Position numbers and translations under genes: made by a program. From assembly GCA_025938035.1 (NCBI GenBank), contig JAICQE010000106.1, forward strand, positions 1 to 15,802: 15,802 bases of DNA, written 5' to 3'. Under the pieces are notes generated by a model. That model made no database searches. It saw only the letters and a program-made list of their open reading frames with translations, and was not told the DNA's origin. The DNA comes from Vicinamibacteria bacterium (GTDB taxonomy: Bacteria > Acidobacteriota > Vicinamibacteria > Vicinamibacterales > UBA2999). This document shows, piece by piece, positions 6,091-11,850 of the stretch. The first letter of the stretch is position 1; every line of letters starts with the position of its first letter.

Positions 6091-7112
6091 GCACGAGCGA
6101 CGGGGAGGTTCCCCAGCCTGCAGTCCAGCGCGACGTGAAAGCGGGCAGCACCTGGGTCGATCTGATCAAGGCGCTCGCCCTTCCGCTGGTCACGCTCGTC
6201 CTTGGCTACTGGTTCAACTCGTCGCTCAACGAGCGGCAGCAGGTGGAAAGCAACATCCGCCTCTACGCCGAGATGATGGGACGGCGCGAAGAGGCCGACA
6301 GCAATCTCCGCAAGGACATGTTCAATTCGATCCTGACCACGTTCATGGCTCGGGATCCTTCGCTGCGCCTGTCCTCCGAGGAGCTGATTCGCCAGCAGAT
6401 TCTCAGTCTGGAGCTGCTCGCCTACAACTTTCACGAGTCGCTCGATATCGGGCCCCTCTTCAAGGACGTCCAGCGGCGCATCGGCGTCGAGGAGCGCGAC
6501 ACGAACACCGAGCTCCGCAGCCGTCTCGAATCGGTCGCGCTGCAGGTCATCGAGCACCAGCTCACGGCACTTTCCGAGGCCGGGATGATCGAGCGCGGCG
6601 ACGCTCTGCCCGAAAAGATCAACGACCTGCAGGCGTTTCTCATGTTTGGAACGAGAACGGTTCCGGATCCGCAGATGAAGCCCGGCGAAGGGGCTGCCCG
6701 CGTCTGCCTGTCGATGAACACGACAGACGGCACCGCGCGTTACCGACAGTTCAGGCTCGAGCTGCTGCAGTACAACGAGGCGGCGCGCGAAGTGCTCGTG
6801 CATCTCTACGTCACGCAACCGTTGACCGACGAAGAATGCCGGCAGCCGGCTCTCGACCTCCAGGCGAAGCGGGAAATCGACACCAACTTCCTCGTCGGAC
6901 TGTTCGATTTCCCGATGATCGACAACACACGGCTGTCGGGAGGCGAGCGGACCGCGGTCTCGCTGACGGCGCTGAATCCAAGCGTGCTGAGCGTGGCGCT
7001 GACGTATTTCCCCGCCTCGCGCGCAAGCCTCAAGGACAAGCCGTACTACGACGAAGTCATTCGCGATCTCGTCAGAAACCGTCAGCCATCGAGTCCCCTC
7101 GGCGGCCGTTAA
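6087..7112 (+). CDS. Unrecognised single-pass membrane protein with helical domain
   Basis: I do not recognise this 341-residue protein. A soluble N-terminus of about 23 residues is followed by one hydrophobic helix (about 24-43). A charged, probably coiled-coil stretch follows (NERQQVESNIRLYAEMMGRR to about residue 75). A mostly helical middle and a mixed C-terminal half (about 205-330, with RVCLSMNTTDGTARYRQFRL and VLVHLYVTQPL) could be a separate beta-rich domain. There is no signal cleavage site or enzyme motif. The start is GTG overlapping the preceding TGA, which fits translational coupling. Only seven bases separate it from the dioxygenase gene. Its fixed place in the operon suggests a membrane partner of the small SEC-C protein or of the exported enzyme, but this is inference. 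Confidence 0.7.
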   Translation: MSTSDGEVPQPAVQRDVKAGSTWVDLIKALALPLVTLVLGYWFNSSLNERQQVESNIRLYAEMMGRREEADSNLRKDMFNSILTTFMARDPSLRLSSEELIRQQILSLELLAYNFHESLDIGPLFKDVQRRIGVEERDTNTELRSRLESVALQVIEHQLTALSEAGMIERGDALPEKINDLQAFLMFGTRTVPDPQMKPGEGAARVCLSMNTTDGTARYRQFRLELLQYNEAAREVLVHLYVTQPLTDEECRQPALDLQAKREIDTNFLVGLFDFPMIDNTRLSGGERTAVSLTALNPSVLSVALTYFPASRASLKDKPYYDEVIRDLVRNRQPSSPLGGR

Positions 7113-7119
7113 GGAATCC

Positions 7120-8082
7120 ATGTCACGCCGGAAACACCGAAACCCTTCTGCGACCCAGCCGAACGCTGCGCCTGTAAACGGCGGCCGCCGTGCCGTGCTT
7201 GCGGCGCTCGGCGCACTGGGCGCCGGCACGGTTGCGGCGATGGTGCTGCGCAGGCCGGCGGGGTTGGACGAGGCGCTGGGCGTGCTCGAAGAGCTGCCGG
7301 CGACCGAGCGAATGCCGGTGGTCTTCGTCGGTCACGGCACGCCGTTCAGCGTGATCGATCCCAATGTCTGGACCGAGCAGTGGGGGCGCATTGGCCGCAC
7401 GCTGCCGCGGCCAGCGGCGATCCTGATGGTCTCGGCGCATTGGCTCACCGAGGGCGCCTCGCTCGTCACCGGCAACACGCCGGCGATGAACTACGACATC
7501 AGCGGTTTTCCGCGCGAGATCTACGAGTTCAGATATCCGGCACCGGGACACCCGGCCGTGGTGCGGGAAGTCACGCGCGCGCTGGAAGGGCACACGGCGG
7601 TCCACCGCGACACCGCGTGGGGGCTCGACCACGGCACGTGGCTGCCGCTCAAGTACATGTATCCCGCCGCCGACATCCCGGTGCTGCAGCTCAGCGTCGA
7701 CTTCAGCCGCCCGCCGCAGTTTCACTACGAGCTGGGACAGCGGCTGCGGAGTCTCCGTTCGAAGGGCGTGCTCGTCATCGGATCGGGCAACGTCGTGCAC
7801 AACCTGCGTGAGCGCGGTGGCACCGGCGTGACGAAGACGCCGCGCGACTGGGCGATCGAGTTCGACCGGCGGATGGCGTCGGCGATCGCCGCCGGCCGCC
7901 ACGAGGAGGCGATCAATTTTCTGTCGCTCGGTTCACTGGCGACGCTCGCGCATCCGTCGTACGACCACTTCCTGCCGCTCCTGTATTGCCTGGGGCTGGT
8001 CGAGCGCGGCGGTCCGATCGAAACGTTCTGCGAGGGCTTTCAGTGGCCCGGGATCAGCATGCGCTCGCTGGTGCTGACCTAG
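7120..8082 (+). CDS. ygiD: LigB/YgiD-type extradiol dioxygenase with export signal
   Basis: The 320-residue protein matches the class III (LigB) 4,5-DOPA-extradiol-dioxygenase/YgiD family. It has VGHGTP with His72, SAHW with His107, LDHGTWLPL with His171, GSGNVVHNL with His227 and HPSYDHFLPL with His278/283. These histidines are the expected metal ligands and catalytic residues. Family members open catecholic rings, and DOPA is the known substrate of the E. coli enzyme in vitro; the real substrate here is unknown. It carries about 60 extra N-terminal residues over E. coli YgiD, with GGRRAVLAALGALGAG, which resembles a twin-arginine signal or membrane anchor. The enzyme is therefore probably exported, unlike the cytosolic E. 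coli protein. TAAGGA before the ATG is a good ribosome site. It is the last gene of the operon. Confidence 0.85.
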   Translation: MSRRKHRNPSATQPNAAPVNGGRRAVLAALGALGAGTVAAMVLRRPAGLDEALGVLEELPATERMPVVFVGHGTPFSVIDPNVWTEQWGRIGRTLPRPAAILMVSAHWLTEGASLVTGNTPAMNYDISGFPREIYEFRYPAPGHPAVVREVTRALEGHTAVHRDTAWGLDHGTWLPLKYMYPAADIPVLQLSVDFSRPPQFHYELGQRLRSLRSKGVLVIGSGNVVHNLRERGGTGVTKTPRDWAIEFDRRMASAIAAGRHEEAINFLSLGSLATLAHPSYDHFLPLLYCLGLVERGGPIETFCEGFQWPGISMRSLVLT

Positions 8083-8092
8083 CGCGGACTTC

Positions 8093-8155
8093 GCTTCCGT
8101 GGCGCGAACCCTGCGGGTTCGCGAGGCGAGCCTGCAAGGCTCGCCCCACGAAAGC
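8093..8155. repeat. Three-way-junction palindromic element between convergent genes
   Basis: An outer stem GCTTCCGTGG (8093-8102) pairs with CCACGAAAGC (8146-8155) at 9 of 10 positions. Inside it sit two perfect 9-bp hairpins with triloops: CGCGAACCC-TGC-GGGTTCGCG (8103-8123) and GGCGAGCCT-GCA-AGGCTCGCC (8125-8145). Only A8124 is left unpaired at the junction. The element lies 10 bases after the dioxygenase stop and 7 bases before the 3' end of the facing peroxidase gene. It has no T-tract. It may be a composite REP-like repeat, a bidirectional 3'-end structure or a structured RNA. Confidence 0.65.
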
Positions 8156-8162
8156 CATCAGC

Positions 8163-8654
8163 TCATTCGGCAAGCAGCTTCGCGAGGTCGCGGTCGATCT
8201 TCTCCGGCGTATCTGACGGCGCGTAGCGGGCGACGACGTCGCCCTGCGCGTTCACGAGGAACTTCGTGAAGTTCCACTTGATCGCCTCGGTCCCCAGAAG
8301 ACCCGGCCGCGCCGACTTGAGGTGTTCGTAGAGCGGATGCGTCGCCGGGCCGTTCACGTCGATCTTGGCGAACAGCGGAAACGTGACGTCGTACGACGAG
8401 GTGCAGAACCGTTGAATCTCCGCCTCCGTGCCAGGCTCCTGCCGGCCGAACTGATTGCACGGGAAGCCGAGGACCACGAATCCCTGATTCTGGTATTTGC
8501 GAAACAACGCCTCGAGCCCTTCGTATTGCGGAGTGAATCCGCACTGGCTCGCGACGTTCACGATGAGGAGCGTCTTTCCGCGATAGGCGCCAAGCGACTG
8601 CGTCTGGCCGCTGATGGTTCTGACGTCGATGTCGTACAGTGACGAATCTGCCAA
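8163..8654 (-). CDS. Glutathione peroxidase family (thiol peroxidase type)
   Basis: The 163-residue protein has the full GPx signature. NVASQCGFTPQY carries the peroxidatic Cys38, LGFPCNQFGRQEPG contains the catalytic Gln region (about 72), and AIKWNFTKFLV supplies the active-site Trp and Asn. It uses cysteine, not selenocysteine. Cys84 (QRFCTSSYDVTFP) is at the usual place of the resolving cysteine, so it is likely reduced by thioredoxin rather than glutathione. It lacks a signal peptide and is cytosolic; it would reduce H2O2 and lipid hydroperoxides. The start is TTG at 8654, chosen because AAGGTG lies seven bases upstream and no in-frame ATG precedes the conserved region. Four bases separate it from the upstream lyase-family gene, so the two are co-transcribed. 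Confidence 0.9.
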   Translation of the reverse strand: MADSSLYDIDVRTISGQTQSLGAYRGKTLLIVNVASQCGFTPQYEGLEALFRKYQNQGFVVLGFPCNQFGRQEPGTEAEIQRFCTSSYDVTFPLFAKIDVNGPATHPLYEHLKSARPGLLGTEAIKWNFTKFLVNAQGDVVARYAPSDTPEKIDRDLAKLLAE

Positions 8655-8658
8655 CGGC

Positions 8659-9534
8659 CTACACCTTGTAACGCGCTTCTTCGGCGTAGTACGCAGGGAA
8701 GCCGACCGCCTGCTTCAGCTCGTCGAACTCCATCGCGGCCGCCGCGCGCTCACCGGCCCTCAGGTTCTTGAGCGCCGACCGCATCGCCTGAATCGACACA
8801 TTCAGCATCGTCAATGGATACACGGCGATCGCGTAGCCGATGGCGTCCAGCTGCGCCGGGGGCAGCAGCGGTGTCTTACCGCCCTCGATGAGGTTGGCCA
8901 TCTTCGGCCCGTCCACCTCGGTACAATAACGGCGCATCTCGGCTTCGTTCGTCGGCGCCTCGAGGAAGGTGATGTCGGCGCCAATCTCGCGAAACCGGCG
9001 GCAGCGCGCGATCGCCTCGTCGAGGCCGTCGATGCGGGCATCGGTGCGCGCCATGATCAGGATGTCCTCGCCGGCGTCGCGCGCGTCGACGGCGGCGCGG
9101 ATGCGCATCAGCGCTTCCTCCCGCGCGACCACGGCCTTGCCTTCGGTGTGGCCGCAGCGCTTCGGTGCGACCTGGTCCTCCAGCATGATGCAGGCGAACC
9201 CCGCGCGCGCGTAGCCCTGCACCGTGCGCTTCACGTTCTGCGCGCTGCCGAAGCCGGTATCGCCGTCGCCGATCATCGGGATCGTCACCGCCCGGCAGAT
9301 GTTCGTTCCCTGATCGACCAGCTCGCCGTACGAGATCAGCCCCGTGTCGGGCATGCCGAGACGTGACGCCGACACGGCGAAGCCGCTCATGAAACCGATT
9401 TCGAAGCCGGCCTCCTGAATCAGCCTGGCCGACATCGCGTCGTGGCAGCCGGGCATGACCAGGATGCCTGGCTGCTGCAGCCGCCGGCGAAGGCGGTCGG
9501 CTGACGAATCGGATGGGGACGTGCGCATTGCCAC
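8659..9534 (-). CDS. Isocitrate lyase/PEP mutase superfamily enzyme (methylisocitrate-lyase-like)
   Basis: The 291-residue protein is a TIM-barrel enzyme of the ICL/PEPM superfamily. GDGDTGFG (89-96) supplies metal-binding Asp90/Asp92, LEDQ (118-121) the metal-linked Glu119, and KRCGH (125-129) the mobile active-site loop with Cys127, as in 2-methylisocitrate lyase. LIEGGKTPLL and an IGYAIAVYP block follow. A catalytic cysteine in KRCGH favours C-C lyase activity (methylisocitrate, dimethylmalate or oxaloacetate-like substrates) over phosphonate mutase activity. No methylcitrate synthase or dehydratase gene is nearby, so prpB is not assigned. The start is GTG 9534, because AAAGG lies about eight bases upstream. 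ATG at 9528 (residue 3) is too far from it. Confidence 0.85.
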   Translation of the reverse strand: MAMRTSPSDSSADRLRRRLQQPGILVMPGCHDAMSARLIQEAGFEIGFMSGFAVSASRLGMPDTGLISYGELVDQGTNICRAVTIPMIGDGDTGFGSAQNVKRTVQGYARAGFACIMLEDQVAPKRCGHTEGKAVVAREEALMRIRAAVDARDAGEDILIMARTDARIDGLDEAIARCRRFREIGADITFLEAPTNEAEMRRYCTEVDGPKMANLIEGGKTPLLPPAQLDAIGYAIAVYPLTMLNVSIQAMRSALKNLRAGERAAAAMEFDELKQAVGFPAYYAEEARYKV

Positions 9535-9566
9535 ATCGTATTGCCTTTCTGTGCAGCGACGCGCGT

Positions 9567-9596
9567 TCAGGACGTTTCAGCGCGGCGTCAGGACGT
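9567..9596. promoter_or_regulatory. Direct repeat TCAGGACGT x2 in divergent intergenic region
   Basis: TCAGGACGT occurs at 9567-9575 and 9588-9596, 21 bases apart (about two helical turns), in the 109-base gap between the lyase-family gene (minus) and the secreted-protein gene (plus). This spacing suits a regulator binding one DNA face. No clear promoter hexamers were found for either gene. Confidence 0.3.
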
Positions 9597-9643
9597 GGAC
9601 CGCATGCGACGGCTACGCTGCATGTGTTCCCCGGAGACGTCCA

Positions 9644-10180
9644 ATGGCAATCAGGCGTGGTTTGCTCATGGTGGCTGCTCTCGGTGTGCTGTCCGGAGAA
9701 GTCACGGCGCAGGAGCCAGTTCAATCGTTCGGTCGGCTGTCCGCATTGATCAGACCGGGAACGGCCATCGTCGTCGATCTCGAGGGCGGCCGCAGCATCA
9801 GCGGGAAGGTCGTGTCTGTTGCCGGCGATCGACTCGAGCTTCGCCGCCGCCGGTGGAACTTCCGCTCCGAGCGCCTGGCGGTTTCCGCACTTGGCGTGCG
9901 CCGGGTCGAGGAACGGGATTCGACCGCGAACGGAACGCTGATTGGGATTGGCGCCGGCGCGCTGGCCGCATGGGTCAAGTGCAAGACCAGCGGGCCCGGC
10001 TATGGCGTCGATGTGGGGTGTATCTGGTGGTCGTTTTTCGCGCCGGTGTCCGGAGGTGTCACAGGCCAGGTCGTCGACGCACGCCACCGGCGGGCTCTCT
10101 ATATTGTGCCAGTATCTCGAATTCAGGCCGCGCCGGCGGGCGGAGTGGGCATCGGCATCGCGACGACGATCGGTTTCTAG
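9644..10180 (+). CDS. Secreted hypothetical protein with glycine-rich segment
   Basis: The 178-residue product has a signal peptide (about 1-22, cleavage near VTA-QEP). A small beta-rich part follows (about 33-85; RPGTAIVVDLEGGRSISGKVVSVAGDRLELRRRRW), which has the rhythm of an Sm/SH3-like barrel. A hydrophobic Gly/Ala stretch comes next (GTLIGIGAGALAAW, about 106-119), then two cysteines and another hydrophobic Gly-rich stretch (FFAPVSGGVTG). The final segment RALYIVP and a Gly-rich tail end the protein. No catalytic motif is visible. The glycine pattern might allow membrane insertion. GGAG eight bases before ATG 9644 supports this start; upstream in-frame codons overlap the divergent promoter region and have no ribosome site. 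Its function is unknown. Confidence 0.7.
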   Translation: MAIRRGLLMVAALGVLSGEVTAQEPVQSFGRLSALIRPGTAIVVDLEGGRSISGKVVSVAGDRLELRRRRWNFRSERLAVSALGVRRVEERDSTANGTLIGIGAGALAAWVKCKTSGPGYGVDVGCIWWSFFAPVSGGVTGQVVDARHRRALYIVPVSRIQAAPAGGVGIGIATTIGF

Positions 10181-10188
10181 ACCGACGC

Positions 10189-10248
10189 CAGTTGTGTTTG
10201 ACCGCACATAACTGTGATCGCCGGTCGGGACAGTTGTGCCCGCAACTG
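10189..10248. promoter_or_regulatory. Phased CAGTT/AACTG sites upstream of PilZ gene
   Basis: CAGTTGTG (10189-10196), AACTG (10210-10214), CAGTTGTG (10231-10238) and CAACTG (10243-10248) lie in the 140-base gap before the PilZ gene. The first three sites start exactly 21 bases apart with alternating orientation. The last two form a hairpin CAGTTG-N6-CAACTG. Such phasing suggests cooperative binding by one regulator. No obvious promoter hexamers were identified. Confidence 0.35.
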
Positions 10249-10320
10249 CAGATACAGGCCGCGCGGACGTTGGCGCTGTTCTTGCCGGTCGGTGTACGCA
10301 GACCCCTTTGGAGAAACACG

Positions 10321-10671
10321 ATGGCTGGGCAATGGTTTACTGCCCTCTGGAACCGAGGCCCGCGGAACGGCCGTCGGCAGCGGCAGCGCATCTACCGGTA
10401 TTTCGAGTGCAACTGGGTGAGCCCGTGGGGTGAGCAGCAGGCGCGCGTCAGCAGCATCAGTCCAACCGGCTGCTATATCGACGATCGCTTCACTGTTCCG
10501 CCGGAGGGCACGCATGTGCGGGAAATCTGCGTGGCGGTGCCCGACGGCGAGCTCAGCGTCCATGGGACGGTCATCGGCGCGTCGCCCGGCATTGGTTTCG
10601 CCGTGCGGTTTGCCGATATGGACGACGCGACGAACGCCAGGCTGAGAGGTCTCGTCGGCGCGCGCCTTTAG
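10321..10671 (+). CDS. PilZ-domain protein, degenerate c-di-GMP motif
   Basis: The 116-residue cytosolic protein is nearly all one PilZ-like domain. An Arg-rich start (RRQRQRIYR, residues 18-26) supplies the RxxxR-type element. Then come ARVSSISPTGCYI (about 41-53), the strand VHGTVIGASPGIGFAVRF, and a short helix. The second signature (D/N)xSxxG reads SISPTG, so its first acidic/amide residue is missing; c-di-GMP binding may be weak or lost. PilZ proteins usually link c-di-GMP to motility, polysaccharide export or gene control. GGAG about eight bases upstream supports ATG 10321. It converges with the LysR gene, with only 15 bases between the stop codons and no visible terminator. Confidence 0.75.
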   Translation: MAGQWFTALWNRGPRNGRRQRQRIYRYFECNWVSPWGEQQARVSSISPTGCYIDDRFTVPPEGTHVREICVAVPDGELSVHGTVIGASPGIGFAVRFADMDDATNARLRGLVGARL

Positions 10672-10686
10672 AGTCGATCGCGGCCG

Positions 10687-11658
10687 CTACGCCGACGCCA
10701 TTCTGATGGCTTGCCCCGAGCCAGGTCGAGGGGCCTGCGCTGACCGCCGTGGGCCGCGTGAGCGGCTCCGCCGCGTCGCCAGCACTTCCCGGACGACGTC
10801 GACGAACAGAGAGACCAGCTCGCACGACTGTGGCTTGTAGGCGATCGCGAGCTGGGACTCGACGTGCGGCAGCGCCGGCGACACCGGTCGCAGGATGATC
10901 CCCGTCGAGTGCTTCTCCTGAATCGCCGCCGGCACAAAGCACACGCCGAGGCCGGCCTCGACCAGCGCGCACGCCGTGTGGAGATTGTCGACCTCGTGAG
11001 CGATCTGCATGGTGAAACCGGCCTCCCGGCACGCGGCCAGCACGGCATCGTAGAGGCGTGGACCCATCCGGCGCGCGAACATGATGTGCGGTTCGTTGGC
11101 GAGGGCGTGCAGTGGAACGCGTCCCCGCGCCGCCAGCGGGTGATTGCGCGGCAGTGCAATCACGATCGGCCGCCGCAGCACCGTCTCGGTGGCCAGATCC
11201 GGTTCGTCGATCGGGAGCGCGACGAATCCGACATGTAAACGTCCTTCACGGATCGCGCGGGCCTGCTCCGCGGAGCCCATGTTCCGCACCACCATCCGGA
11301 TCTGCGGATGCCGCCGCGCGAATGCGCGGAGGATGTCGACGAAGACCTGCGCGTCGGCCGGTCCGGCAGCGCCGATGGACAGCTGGCCGACTTCACCCTG
11401 GTTCACGCGCAGCGCCAGGTTCGACGCGTGCGCGGCGTGCGCGAGAATGACGCGCGCCTCCTCGACGAACAGCTTGCCGGCGTCGGTCAGCTCGACGTGC
11501 CGTTTCGTGCGGTGGAACAGCGCGACGCCCAGCTCCGTTTCCAGCTGGCGGATCTGCTGGCTGAGCGGCGGCTGGCTGAGGTGGAGCCGCTCCGCCGCGT
11601 GGCCGAAGTGAAGCGTGTCGGCCACAGCGACCACATACCGCAGATGACGCAGCTCCAT
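10687..11658 (-). CDS. LysR-family transcriptional regulator
   Basis: The 323-residue regulator has a classical LysR N-terminal winged helix (residues 1-60; LRYVVAVADTLHFGHAAERLHLSQPPLSQQIRQLETELGVALF without gaps) and a linker helix. The effector-binding domain starts near residue 92 (GQLSIGAAGPADAQVFVDIL) with the GRLHVGFVALP and EAGLGVCFVP landmarks. The pattern is close to the BenM/CatM/HcaR branch, which respond to aromatic acids. That only hints at the ligand. The last 30 residues are Arg/Pro/Ser-rich and poorly conserved in style. It is divergent from the Oar-like receptor gene across 192 bases, the usual LysR layout, so control of the receptor is plausible. Confidence 0.88.
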   Translation of the reverse strand: MELRHLRYVVAVADTLHFGHAAERLHLSQPPLSQQIRQLETELGVALFHRTKRHVELTDAGKLFVEEARVILAHAAHASNLALRVNQGEVGQLSIGAAGPADAQVFVDILRAFARRHPQIRMVVRNMGSAEQARAIREGRLHVGFVALPIDEPDLATETVLRRPIVIALPRNHPLAARGRVPLHALANEPHIMFARRMGPRLYDAVLAACREAGFTMQIAHEVDNLHTACALVEAGLGVCFVPAAIQEKHSTGIILRPVSPALPHVESQLAIAYKPQSCELVSLFVDVVREVLATRRSRSRGPRRSAQAPRPGSGQAIRMASA

Positions 11659-11850
11659 GCGGCGAAGCCTAGCACAGCGAACGCCGTCTTCTTGCCGTCT
11701 TTTCAGCAGAAATCCGCCTCACTGATATCAAAAACCTCTTAGTTGAAACGAAACATATATTTCTGGCCGGGCTACGGTTCTGGTACACCGGAAGAAACCT
11801 GTCAGGGTGCGGTTCGGGCGGGGTGTCTCTCAACCTCGGAGGGAAGGACT
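11659..11850. promoter_or_regulatory. Divergent intergenic region of LysR and receptor genes
   Basis: This 192-base gap has an AT-rich patch (about 11720-11762) unlike its surroundings, with TATATT at 11756-11761 as a good -10 candidate for the receptor. No convincing -35 is at 17 bases, so activation by a regulator is possible. TTCTGGT-AC-ACCGGAA (11778-11793) is a 7-bp imperfect dyad in the presumed leader. GGAGGGAAGG sits just before ATG 11851. I could not settle on a single T-N11-A LysR site. Confidence 0.4.

Noticed and set aside
6039..7229. 396-codon minus-strand open frame opposite the unrecognised membrane protein
   Set aside because: It lacks a ribosome site and covers the tightly coupled plus-strand genes; the plus frame has the membrane helix and the stop/start overlaps.
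8659..9534. Assignment as prpB of a methylcitrate cycle
   Set aside because: No methylcitrate synthase or dehydratase is adjacent and the KRCGH loop alone does not fix the substrate.
8876..10207. 443-codon minus-strand open frame
   Set aside because: It overlaps the lyase-family gene in another frame and the opposite strand of the secreted-protein gene; its product is low-complexity and shows no motif.
9541..10320. N-terminal extension of the PilZ frame
   Set aside because: It overlaps the preceding secreted-protein gene and is Arg-rich without pattern; ATG 10321 has GGAG upstream.
11743..11850. Upstream extension of the receptor reading frame
   Set aside because: It would precede the signal peptide and lies over the putative -10; ATG 11851 has a strong ribosome site.
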